Source: Halobaculum sp. MBLA0147
GTDB taxonomy: Archaea; Halobacteriota; Halobacteria; Halobacteriales; Haloferacaceae
Direction of reading: 5' to 3'
Length of the DNA stretch: 64,000 nt
NCBI RefSeq assembly: GCF_041361345.1
Contig: NZ_JBGKAD010000001.1
Span: 124,001-188,000, forward strand
The position numbers and the translations under genes were made by a program. Shown in pieces: positions 32,051 to 40,117 of this stretch (the first letter of the stretch is position 1; each line of letters starts with the position of its first letter). The notes beneath the pieces were generated by a model, which saw only the letters and a program-made list of their open reading frames with translations, did not search any database and had not been told where the DNA came from.

Positions 32051-33337
32051 TCAGCCCCAGTTCTCTTTGATCTTCGACTCCGCGTCCGACATCGCCGTCT
32101 CCAGGTCCTTCTTCCCGTTCAGTGCCTGGGTGAACGCCGTCTCCGTCGGCCCCCACACGGCGTTCATCTTGGGGTTCGTCGGGATCGGCCGCCCGGCACT
32201 CACGTTGGCGGCGAAGCCCTGCACCTCGGCCGGCAGGGCGTCGCTCCCCTCCAGACTCTGCAGGACCGGGATGAACCCGAAGTCGTTGGCGAGCTGCTCG
32301 TGGAGGTCCTCGTTCGTGGTGTACCACTCCGCGAAGGAGCGGGCGGCCTCGCCGGCCGACCCCTCCGCGCGGGCGGTGAAGTACCACAGCGAGATCCCCG
32401 TGTACGGGCTCGGCTCGTTGCCGTCCACGCTCGGGAGCTTCGCGACCTCGTAGGGCACCTCCAGACTCCCAGTGAACCACGGGCCGTTGATCGCGAACGC
32501 GGCCTTCCCGTTCTTGAACGGGGAGGTCTGGGCACCGTACGCCGGGTCGTCCGGCATGTACGGGTACAGGTCCTCGATGACCGTCCGGAAGCCCTGCAGC
32601 GTCTCCTCGTTCGTGAGTCCGAGCGAGCCGTCGGCCTCGTCGAAGTAGTAGCCGCCGAAGGCGTGTGCCCACGCGCTGTAGAAGTAGCCGTTCAGCGGGT
32701 ACGAGAGACCGTACTGGCCGTTCTCGGGGTCGTGGTACTCCTCCATCGCCGACTGCATCTCCGAGAGTGTGCTCGGGACGCTGTCGACGATGTCCGTGTT
32801 GACGATCAGCCCGACGGTCTCCGAGGAGAACGGCAGCCCGATCAGTTCACCCTTGTACTGGGCGGCGTCCTGTGCCGTGCTGGTGAAGGTGTCCAACGAC
32901 ACCTCCACGTCGTCGCTCTGGTCCGACAGCAGTTCGTTCTTGTAGAACTCCCCGGTCCAGTCGTGGGCCCACCCGAAGGTCGTCGGCCCGTTGCCGGCCG
33001 CCAGCGCCGTCTTCGTCTTCTTCTTGAGGTCCTTCGTGATGTTCTCGTGTTCGACCGTGTGTGGACTCTCCGACTCGAACGCCTCGATCTGGGACTTGAT
33101 CGACTCCACCTCGTCACCCTGCCGGTTGGTCCACAGCGTCGCCGTCCCCGGCGTCACCGTCTCCGTCGCGTCCGACCCCTCGGAGTCGCCCGCCTCCGTC
33201 GAGTCGCCGCCGGAGTCACCGGAACCGCCGGAGTCGCCGCTCGACTCCCCGCCACTGAACGACACACAACCCGCGAGTGCCGCCAGCGTCGCCGATCCAC
33301 CGACCGCCTTCAGCAGCGAACGTCTGTCACCGTTCAT
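32051..33337 (-). CDS. Sugar-binding lipoprotein of a CUT1 ABC transporter
   Basis: A 428-residue extracellular solute-binding protein. The N-terminus has a Tat motif (DRRSLLK, residues 4-10) and a lipobox ending at Cys24 (LAALAGC), followed by a Gly/Ser/Asp-rich linker to about 62. The mature part follows the maltose/maltodextrin-binding family: TLWTNRQGDEVESIKSQIEA (about 66), GPTTFGWAHDWTGEF, LIGLPFSSETVGLIVNTD (about 163) and a C-terminal AFTQALNGKKDLETA. The ATG at 33337 is supported by TTTAAT near 33371-33376. Binding of maltodextrin is inferred from the glucoamylase and TrmB neighbours. Confidence 0.9.
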   Translation of the reverse strand: MNGDRRSLLKAVGGSATLAALAGCVSFSGGESSGDSGGSGDSGGDSTEAGDSEGSDATETVTPGTATLWTNRQGDEVESIKSQIEAFESESPHTVEHENITKDLKKKTKTALAAGNGPTTFGWAHDWTGEFYKNELLSDQSDDVEVSLDTFTSTAQDAAQYKGELIGLPFSSETVGLIVNTDIVDSVPSTLSEMQSAMEEYHDPENGQYGLSYPLNGYFYSAWAHAFGGYYFDEADGSLGLTNEETLQGFRTVIEDLYPYMPDDPAYGAQTSPFKNGKAAFAINGPWFTGSLEVPYEVAKLPSVDGNEPSPYTGISLWYFTARAEGSAGEAARSFAEWYTTNEDLHEQLANDFGFIPVLQSLEGSDALPAEVQGFAANVSAGRPIPTNPKMNAVWGPTETAFTQALNGKKDLETAMSDAESKIKENWG

Positions 33338-33529
33338 GATGTAACCTGTTGCGAAATATTGCTTCGGGCATTTAATTCTTCGGGCTACGCTCACCCCGTT
33401 GCGACACGGTGTAGCTCGGGCCGGGTGCAGAATTTTGCTCTCCAGGCGTTCTAGATGCTCATCTCGACCAGTAGTGGCCGAACACTTCTGGGCTGTTCGC
33501 GGGGGTCGTCTCGCGGTTCGACGACGAAA

Positions 33530-33550
33530 TTTCACTTCGCAGTTCGAACG
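33530..33550 (+). promoter_or_regulatory. Putative sugar-regulon operator, copy 1
   Basis: TTTCACTTC, four bases, then TTCGAACG. The element is matched at 18 of 21 positions by a second copy at 37194-37214. It ends about 10 bases upstream of the malK TATA region (AGAGTTATG, about 33560-33568), a position suited to an activator or a repressor. The TrmB-type regulators in the cluster are candidate binders. Confidence 0.5.
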
Positions 33551-33591
33551 GCCGCGCAAGAGTTATGAGAGGTGGTCGGTACATCTCGGTA

Positions 33592-34746
33592 ATGGCACGA
33601 GTCGAGCTGCGTGGACTCCGGAAGGAGTACGACGGTGGCGACATCGTGGCGGTGGAGGACCTCGACCTGACGGTGCCGGACGGGGAGTTCGTCACCGTCG
33701 TCGGGCCCTCGGGGTGTGGGAAGACGACGACGCTGCGGATGATCGCCGGGCTGGAGGAGCCGACGGCCGGCGAGATCCACTTCGGCGACGAGGACGTGAC
33801 CGACCAGACCGCCCAGGAGCGGGACGTGGCGATGGTGTTCCAGAACTACGCGCTGTACCCACACAAGACGATCCGGGAGAACATGGCGTTCGGGCTCCGG
33901 ATGAGCACGGACCTCTCGGAGGCCGAACGGAACGAGCGCGTGGAGGACGCCGCGGAGATGATGGGCATCTCCGAGCTGCTCGAGGACGTGCCGGACGAAC
34001 TCTCGGGGGGACAGAAACAGCGGGTCGCTCTCGGACGCGCCATCGTGCGCGAACCGGACGTGTTCCTCTTCGACGAGCCGCTGTCGAACCTCGACGCCAA
34101 GCTCCGGACGACGATGCGGACGGAGATCCAGCGCCTCCAGGAGGAGTTCGGCATCACGGCGGTGTACGTCACCCACGACCAGGAGGAGGCGATGACGATG
34201 GGGGACCGCATCGTCATCCTGAACGACGGCAAGCGCCAGCAGGTCGGCGAGCCGTCGGAGGTGTACGAGAACCCGGCCAACCAGTTCGTCGGCGGGTTCG
34301 TCGGCTCGCCGTCGATGAACTTCGTCCCCGTAGACGCACGGACGGACGGCGACGACGTGGTGTTGACCGGTCGCGACGGCGACGGGTTCGAGTACCGCCT
34401 CACCGCCGGTCGCGCCGACGCGATCCGTGGTAGTGCCGACGGCTACACACTCGGGATCCGTCCGGAGAACGTCGAGGTGAGCGCCGACGGCGACGGTGTG
34501 CCCGCGACCGTCGAGGTGATCGAACCGATCGGCTCCGACAACTACCTCTACCTCGATCTCGGCGAGAGCGAGAGCACGCTCGCGGCCGACGACCAGCCGG
34601 AGTTCGTCGCCCGCGTCGAGTCGACCGTCCAGCCCGAACTGGGTGCGGTCGTCTCCGTGCGGTTCCCCGAGGCGGACGTCCACCTCTTCGACGAGACCAC
34701 CGGGGAGGCGATCGACGTGGTCGAACCGCAGGTCGCCGCGCAGTAG
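33592..34746 (+). CDS. Sugar ABC transporter ATPase, MalK/UgpC type
   Basis: A 384-residue ATPase. Walker A GPSGCGKTTTLRM (about 38-50), Q-loop VFQNYALYPHKT (about 81), signature LSGGQKQRVALGR (about 136), Walker B VFLFDEPLSNLDAK (about 156) and H-loop YVTHDQEEAM (about 190) are all intact. The C-terminal ~140 residues are the regulatory TOBE/OB domain typical of CUT1 ATPases (TLGIRPENVEVSADGDGVPA). ATG 33592 is 27 bases after an AGAGTTATG box. It is divergent from the binding-protein operon and probably energises its permeases. Confidence 0.93.
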   Translation: MARVELRGLRKEYDGGDIVAVEDLDLTVPDGEFVTVVGPSGCGKTTTLRMIAGLEEPTAGEIHFGDEDVTDQTAQERDVAMVFQNYALYPHKTIRENMAFGLRMSTDLSEAERNERVEDAAEMMGISELLEDVPDELSGGQKQRVALGRAIVREPDVFLFDEPLSNLDAKLRTTMRTEIQRLQEEFGITAVYVTHDQEEAMTMGDRIVILNDGKRQQVGEPSEVYENPANQFVGGFVGSPSMNFVPVDARTDGDDVVLTGRDGDGFEYRLTAGRADAIRGSADGYTLGIRPENVEVSADGDGVPATVEVIEPIGSDNYLYLDLGESESTLAADDQPEFVARVESTVQPELGAVVSVRFPEADVHLFDETTGEAIDVVEPQVAAQ

Positions 34747-34755
34747 GCGGCCGAC

Positions 34756-37152
34756 TCACTCCCCGCCGACCAGCTCGCCGGGCCCACGGAGTGCGTCGCG
34801 TTCTGCCAACTCCGTCGCCGTCGCGGTCCGGAGCGCGTGGGGCCACCCGAGCGGCCGCGCACAGTCCGCGCACCCGTCGTCGAACACCTGTTCTGGGAGG
34901 TAGCCGCCGTCGTCGAGGAGACTCCCACCGGGCAACAGCTCCCCCAGCAGCGTCCGTGCCTGGGCGTCGCGTGCGTCTGCGCGGTCGTCCCCGAGGTCTC
35001 CCAGCAGACTGCCGAGCGTGGCGCTCGCGTGGGCACCCCAGGCGGTCGAGACGGTCCACACCTTCGGCTCCGCCTGGGTCTTGCGGCGCCACGGGTCGCC
35101 GTCGAACCGCGCGAGCCCGCGGACGGCGTCCGTCTCGCGGTACAGCGCCGCCAACGTGTTGTCGACGTGTGCGACCAGCCGGTCGAGACGGGCCTCGGAG
35201 AGATCGTACCCGGCCGCGTGCAGTTCCGCGTAGGCGCCCGCGGCGGCGAGCGACGCCGCGTCCGCACGCGGGTCCGCGTCCGCGGCGCGCTCACTCACGA
35301 GTGCCGCCGGGTCCGCGTCCGCCGCTGCCGTCACCGCACCGCCGTCCGCCGCGTGATCCGTGGCGGCCTCGGCGGCGTCGGCACCACTCCCGGCGTCACC
35401 GCCGGTCGGTGCGGGCCCCTCCAGTCGGAGCGCGTACCGCTCCGCCTCGGGGAGCCAGAGTCGTTCGACGCCGGTCGTCAGCGCCGACAGACTGCGGTCG
35501 ACGCGCGCCTCGAGGTCGTCGACACGCGCCGCCAGTCCCGGGTCGTCCGTCACGCGCGAGAGCGCGGCGAAGGCGTGGAGGAACGTGAACGCCGTGTGCG
35601 AGAAGCGGCCCTGCATGTTCTCCCAGGCGTTCTGACACCGCACCGGCAGTCCGTCGGCCGCGAGCGTGTCCTCCAACGCCGGAACCGCGTCGGCCAGTGT
35701 GTCGCGGACGCGCTCGGGGTCGGCGGGGTCGCCGGTCCGGAGGTACGTCGCGAGGAACGCGACGACGCTGGCGGTCTGGTCCGCCTGGTAGTCGCCGTCG
35801 TCGCCGGCCTCCAGGCGTGCGTTCGCCCACCCGGGGGCCAACGCCCCGTCGTCGGGCCACACGCGGTGGGGCCAACTCCCGTCGGCGGCCTGCGTGCCGG
35901 CGTAGAACGCCGCCGCGCGCTCGTGCCACTCGTCGAGGTCGTCGGCGACGCGGTCGTCGGTCGCGAGCAGGAACCGGGCGATCTCGGCGTCGTCGCGGAA
36001 CCACGTGTAGCCGTAGCCGCCGGAGCTCGCGTAGAACGGGTCGAAGTCCGGTCCCGCGATCCGACCGCCACCCGGCGCCGTCAACAGCCGGAGCACGCGC
36101 CGGTCCTGTGCGAGCACCCGTGCGAGCCCGTCGTCGTCCGTCGTCGGGGTGTGTCCGCCCGGCGGCACCACCGCTCCCGTGACCGCCGTCGCGACACCCG
36201 TCTCGCGAGTGGTCTCGGCGGCGTCGCGGACGCGTGACAGCGCCGCCTCGCGCGGGGTCTCGGCTGCCTCCGTCGGGAGCGTGACGACGCCCGCGGTGCC
36301 GTCGTCCGCTCGGGCGACGAGGACGATCCCGCCGGTCAGCGAGCGGTCCTCGTACGCACCACCCGGGCGGTCCGTGGGGTACTCCGTCGGCTCCGGCGAC
36401 AGCGCGTCCCCGAGCGTCGGTGGGATCTCGCCCGTCAGTCGCGTCGCGTCGGCGGCGACCGCGAGGTAGTCGTGTTCCGTCCGGTGGTACGCCTCGACGG
36501 CGTCCCCGTGGTGGAGCAGCGAGCGGCGACTCTCCACGCGGTCGGGCGTGAACTCGACGTAGCCGTACACCGTCGCCGGCACGTCAGTCTCGAAGCGCGT
36601 CCGGTGACAGCGCCCGTCGGTGTAGTCGCGTCGTCGGACGGTGTGCCCCGCCACGTGGTACGTCGTCTCGATCACCGTGCTCCCCGGCGCCGCCCCCGTG
36701 TCCTCCGGTCCCGCGCCGAACGTGTCACCCGCGGCGTCTGCACCGTCGTCTCTGTCCGTACTGCCGTCTCCGTCCACGTCGGCGTCGGGGAGCACGTACC
36801 GCTGGTCGCCGTCCGCGAACCAGTGGACCGTCGCGTCCGCCAGCGGGACGGGTTCTGTCTCGGCGTCCGCGTCCGACTCGTCGTCGTCCGTGTGTGGTCC
36901 GTCGTCGTCCGCGTCCGACCCACCGTCGATCTCCCCGTCGTCGTGGAAGACGATCCCGAACCGAGAGCGTTCGACGCCGGCGAGTCCGGAGAGGGGGTAG
37001 CTGTAGTCGCGCGTCCGGCCGTCCGGGGCGACGTGGACCAGTCGATCCCCCGTGCCGGAGAACCGCCCCGTGGGTGTCCGGAACTCCCCCGGGAACACCC
37101 TGTCGTCACCCCGCGTGCGCTTGACGTCGTCGAGAGCGTGACGGAGACTCAT
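34756..37152 (-). CDS. Glucoamylase, glycoside hydrolase family 15
   Basis: A 798-residue cytoplasmic glucan 1,4-alpha-glucosidase; no signal peptide. The N-terminal ~350 residues form a beta-sandwich domain with a long acidic Asp-rich insertion (about 62-135). The (alpha/alpha)6 catalytic domain follows: FYASSGGYGYTWFRDDAEIA (about 381), WPHRVWPDDG, YQADQTASVVAF (about 450), CQNAWENMQGRFSHTAFTF (about 505) and WRRKTQAEPKVWTVSTAWG (about 710-728). It contains a second low-complexity Ala/Asp insertion near 600-640. The downstream malK gene converges with a 9-bp gap. It would hydrolyse imported maltodextrins to glucose. Confidence 0.9.
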   Translation of the reverse strand: MSLRHALDDVKRTRGDDRVFPGEFRTPTGRFSGTGDRLVHVAPDGRTRDYSYPLSGLAGVERSRFGIVFHDDGEIDGGSDADDDGPHTDDDESDADAETEPVPLADATVHWFADGDQRYVLPDADVDGDGSTDRDDGADAAGDTFGAGPEDTGAAPGSTVIETTYHVAGHTVRRRDYTDGRCHRTRFETDVPATVYGYVEFTPDRVESRRSLLHHGDAVEAYHRTEHDYLAVAADATRLTGEIPPTLGDALSPEPTEYPTDRPGGAYEDRSLTGGIVLVARADDGTAGVVTLPTEAAETPREAALSRVRDAAETTRETGVATAVTGAVVPPGGHTPTTDDDGLARVLAQDRRVLRLLTAPGGGRIAGPDFDPFYASSGGYGYTWFRDDAEIARFLLATDDRVADDLDEWHERAAAFYAGTQAADGSWPHRVWPDDGALAPGWANARLEAGDDGDYQADQTASVVAFLATYLRTGDPADPERVRDTLADAVPALEDTLAADGLPVRCQNAWENMQGRFSHTAFTFLHAFAALSRVTDDPGLAARVDDLEARVDRSLSALTTGVERLWLPEAERYALRLEGPAPTGGDAGSGADAAEAATDHAADGGAVTAAADADPAALVSERAADADPRADAASLAAAGAYAELHAAGYDLSEARLDRLVAHVDNTLAALYRETDAVRGLARFDGDPWRRKTQAEPKVWTVSTAWGAHASATLGSLLGDLGDDRADARDAQARTLLGELLPGGSLLDDGGYLPEQVFDDGCADCARPLGWPHALRTATATELAERDALRGPGELVGGE

Positions 37153-37193
37153 TGCCACTCCCGAAGACCCCGGCCGGGATAAATGTGGTGTAG

Positions 37194-37214
37194 TTTCACT
37201 TCTCGCTTCGAACG
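37194..37214 (-). promoter_or_regulatory. Putative sugar-regulon operator, copy 2
   Basis: TTTCACTTC, four bases, then TTCGAACG, as at 33530-33550 (18 of 21 identical). It lies about 10 bases upstream of the glucoamylase TATA region (GATAAATG, 37178-37185, read on the minus strand) and 107 bases before the second TrmB-like gene, so it could serve either promoter. Confidence 0.5.
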
Positions 37215-37320
37215 AGCCTGCAACGAATCGCTGGACGGCGGCGGCGTCTCTGGGGGATCGTCCCCCGAGACGGCAGTGCCGTCGCAAGGTCTATGCGACC
37301 GGCAGGCGACGCGTTGCACG

Positions 37321-38385
37321 ATGGACGACGAGACGTTGCGAGAGCGACTCACCGCGCTCGGACTCTCGGAGAAGGAGGTCGCGACCTACCTGTCGGTGCT
37401 GGAGAGCGGTGGGTCGAAGGCCAGCGAGATCGCCGCCGACACGGGTGTCTCGAAGCGGTACGTGTACAGTCTCGCCGAGCAACTGGCGGATCGGGGCCTC
37501 GTCACCGTCGAGGACCACACCGTCCCGACACGGGTCCGTCCCCGCCCACCGGAGGAGGTGATCGAGTCGCTGGCGGCACGCCTCGACGAGATGGAGGCGG
37601 CGCTGGAGGCGCGGTACGACGAACGGGACCGCGAGGAGACCACTTTCGACGTGATCAAGTCCCGTGCCACCGTGTTGAGTCGCCTCTCGGAGACGGTCGC
37701 GCAGGCGAGCAACGAGATCACGCTCACGCTCCCCGAGCGCTACCTGGAGGAGGTCCGCCCGGAGTTGGAGGCCGCCGTCGACCGCGGGGTGCTCGTGTTG
37801 CTCGTCGTGACGGACACACCCGCAGAGGGGATCGACCCGGACACGGTCGCGGGTACCGCCTCCGTCGCGCGGACCACCACGCAGCCGACGCCGATCATGC
37901 TCACCGTCGACCAGTCGTTCGGGCTCGTCTCGCCGCTGGACGTGGTCTCGCGGGCCGACAGCGACCAGCAGGCGATCGGCTTCGTCCAGCCACGACTCGT
38001 CCCGGTGATCGTCGGCTCGTTCCTCGGCAACTACTGGCAGATGGCTCAGGAACTCGCCGCCGCCGATCCACTCCCGCTCCCGGAGACGTTCACGAACTTC
38101 CGACAGGCCGTCCACCAGGCGACGCTGCACCTCCGCGAGGATCGACCGGTGCGGATGACGGCGCCCGTCAGGCCGGTGGTCGCGGAAGACGATCCCGAGA
38201 CGATCTCGGGCACCGTCGTCGACACCCGGCAGGGACTCGTCCGCCCCGAGACGAACTCCTACCCCATCGAACACTCGCTGGTCGTCGAGACCGCCGACGG
38301 CACCGTCACCGTCGGCGGTCCCGGCTCGTTCCTCGAGGAGTACGAGACCGACGAGGTCGAACTCCACCTCGCGGACGAGGAGTGA
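37321..38385 (+). CDS. Second TrmB-like transcriptional regulator
   Basis: A 354-residue paralogue of the TrmB protein at 28657. The winged helix lies at about 12-65 (SEKEVATYLSVLESGGSKAS, VSKRYVYSLAEQLADRGLV). A coiled linker, the effector domain (about 105-250, FDVIKSRATVLSRLSETV) and the C-terminal beta domain follow. The overall domain order equals that of TrmB, but identity is modest by eye, so it is an older duplicate. It is divergent from the glucoamylase gene and shares the operator-like element at 37194. Two TrmB-type regulators bracket the sugar module. Its stop codon lies in a tandem repeat. Confidence 0.88.
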   Translation: MDDETLRERLTALGLSEKEVATYLSVLESGGSKASEIAADTGVSKRYVYSLAEQLADRGLVTVEDHTVPTRVRPRPPEEVIESLAARLDEMEAALEARYDERDREETTFDVIKSRATVLSRLSETVAQASNEITLTLPERYLEEVRPELEAAVDRGVLVLLVVTDTPAEGIDPDTVAGTASVARTTTQPTPIMLTVDQSFGLVSPLDVVSRADSDQQAIGFVQPRLVPVIVGSFLGNYWQMAQELAAADPLPLPETFTNFRQAVHQATLHLREDRPVRMTAPVRPVVAEDDPETISGTVVDTRQGLVRPETNSYPIEHSLVVETADGTVTVGGPGSFLEEYETDEVELHLADEE

Positions 38386-38442
38386 GACGGCTCCGCGGAC
38401 GAGGAGTGAGACGGCTCCGCGGACGAGGAGTGAGACGGCTCC
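38371..38442. repeat. 24-bp tandem repeat containing the stop codon of the second trmB gene
   Basis: Three identical copies of a 24-base unit start at 38371, 38395 and 38419. Copy one includes the final codons and the TGA (38383-38385). Copies two and three repeat the same tail in the 3' flank, each with its own in-frame TGA. Confidence 0.93.
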
Positions 38443-38478
38443 GACCGACCGGGTGGGCCGGACCTCGCGGGGTCCCGC

Positions 38479-39357
38479 TCACCGGTGACCGACGGCGTTC
38501 AGGAACGCTCTCGTCTCGGCGAGCCAGGCGTCGGCCTGGTCCAGGTGCGGGTTGTGGCCGCTTTCCTCGAAGATCCGGAGCCGTGCGTTCGGCAGCAGTT
38601 CCGCGAGTTCCTCGCTGGCGGCGACGGGTGTGATCCAGTCGTGGCGGCCGACGGTGACGAGCGCGGGCACCTCCACGTCCGGAAGCGCGTCCGTGTAGTC
38701 CATCTCCGGGAACACCTCCGAGAACACGTGGTTGTGCGTCTCGTGGTGGAAGTGGAGCGACTCGATCTGCTCGGCGGTGGCCGTGGCGTCGAACTCGTCG
38801 AGCGACGCGGCGTACAGCGGCGCCATCCCGTGGTAGAGGCGTTCGAACTCCTCGTCGGACGGTACCTCCCCGTCCATCACCCGGTCGAGTTCCGCCGCGG
38901 TGATGTGGGGCACGTCCAGGTCCCGCTCGCGTACCTCGGGGAGCCGGTCGCGTGCGGTCTCGCGGGCAGCGCGGTCGTACTCCGGCGTCGCCGCGGTGTC
39001 GCGGAACACCACCGCTCGGAGGTGCTCCGGGTGGTCGATCGCGTACTGTTGGGTGACGAACCCGCCGTACGAGCCGCCGATCAGGACGACCTCGCCCAGC
39101 GACAACGCCTCGCGCAGCGCCGCCACGTCGGCGGCGAACTGCTCGTTGGTGTACGGTGGCGCCAACTCGGAGCGACCACACCCCCGGTGATCCGGGACGA
39201 CGAGGTGGTAGTCGTCGGCGAGCGTCTCGAACGCACCCAGCGGCTTGCGCCCGTCGCCGATCCCCGGACCCCCGTGGAGTGCGAGGATCGACGGGTCGCT
39301 CGGGTCGCCGCGTGTCTCGTAGTATATCTCGGCACCGTTCAGCGTCGTGCGTGGCAC
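38479..39357 (-). CDS. Proline-iminopeptidase-like alpha/beta hydrolase
   Basis: A 292-residue S33-type hydrolase. The oxyanion region LALHGGPGIGDGR (about 25), the DHRGCGRSE loop (about 55), the nucleophile elbow LIGGSYGGFV (Ser about 99), the Asp region TVGRHDWITP (about 234) and the His region ESGHNPHLDQ (about 265) give a full catalytic triad with a helical cap in between. The family removes N-terminal proline or hydrolyses related amides and esters. GTG 39357 (MPRTTLNGAEIYYE) is taken; the longer frame upstream is Arg/Pro-rich and unlike the family. Confidence 0.85.
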   Translation of the reverse strand: MPRTTLNGAEIYYETRGDPSDPSILALHGGPGIGDGRKPLGAFETLADDYHLVVPDHRGCGRSELAPPYTNEQFAADVAALREALSLGEVVLIGGSYGGFVTQQYAIDHPEHLRAVVFRDTAATPEYDRAARETARDRLPEVRERDLDVPHITAAELDRVMDGEVPSDEEFERLYHGMAPLYAASLDEFDATATAEQIESLHFHHETHNHVFSEVFPEMDYTDALPDVEVPALVTVGRHDWITPVAASEELAELLPNARLRIFEESGHNPHLDQADAWLAETRAFLNAVGHR

Positions 39358-39499
39358 GACTCCGCCGTCGGGGCGCTCCTGTGAGAAGCTACCGGCCGGT
39401 GGCGGGTGGCGGGACACGGCCCAGCCAGTAGACTCGGAACCCGCCCTCACCCGCTGACTCGGAACGCGGACTCGGTCGCAGACGCGGGACCGCCGGGTC

Positions 39500-40117
39500 T
39501 CACTCCCGGTCGGCGTCACACCAGTCGACGAAGTTCTCGACGAGCGGTTTCCCGGCGTCGGTGAGGATGCTCTCCGGGTGGAACTGGACGCCGACGTGCG
39601 GCCGCTCGCGGTGCCGAACCGCCATCACGACCCCGCGGTCGTCGTCGGTGCGAGCACTCACCTCGAGACTCTCCGGGAGGTCGTGGGGCGCGACGCACAG
39701 CGAGTGGTACCGCCCCACCTCGATCCGCTCCGGGAGCCCGGCGAACATCCCCCGTCCGTCGTGGGTGACGACGGAGGGCTTGCCGTGGACCACGTCGGGT
39801 GCCTGCCCGACGGTGCCGCCGGCCGCCGCACACAGCGCCTGGTGGCCGAGACACACCCCGAGTGTGGGGTACGACAGCTCCGCGAAGACGGGAATCGAAA
39901 CTCCGGCGTCTGCGGGCGTCCCGGGACCGGGCGAGACGACGATCCCGTCTGGATCGAGTGCACGGATCCCGTCCGTGTCGATCCGGTCGTTCCGCCGGAC
40001 GGTGACGGCCGCGAACTCGCCGAGGTACTGCACGAGGTTGTACGCGAACGAGTCGTAGTTGTCGATCACCAGCACCTCCGGCTGGGACCCGGTCGTCGTC
40101 GGCTCCGACCCACTCAC
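39500..40117 (-). CDS. trpG: Glutamine amidotransferase subunit of a chorismate-using synthase (TrpG/PabA)
   Basis: A 205-residue class I glutamine amidotransferase that supplies ammonia to the chorismate-binding subunit encoded directly upstream. [20 protein letters not shown] (about 15-34), the catalytic Cys loop [12 protein letters not shown] (about 86-97) and GVQFHPESI with the His-Glu pair (about 180) are complete. Its start overlaps the stop of the large subunit by 4 bp (ATGA). Whether the pair makes anthranilate or aminodeoxychorismate is discussed under the next gene. Confidence 0.92.
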   Translation of the reverse strand: MSGSEPTTTGSQPEVLVIDNYDSFAYNLVQYLGEFAAVTVRRNDRIDTDGIRALDPDGIVVSPGPGTPADAGVSIPVFAELSYPTLGVCLGHQALCAAAGGTVGQAPDVVHGKPSVVTHDGRGMFAGLPERIEVGRYHSLCVAPHDLPESLEVSARTDDDRGVVMAVRHRERPHVGVQFHPESILTDAGKPLVENFVDWCDADRE

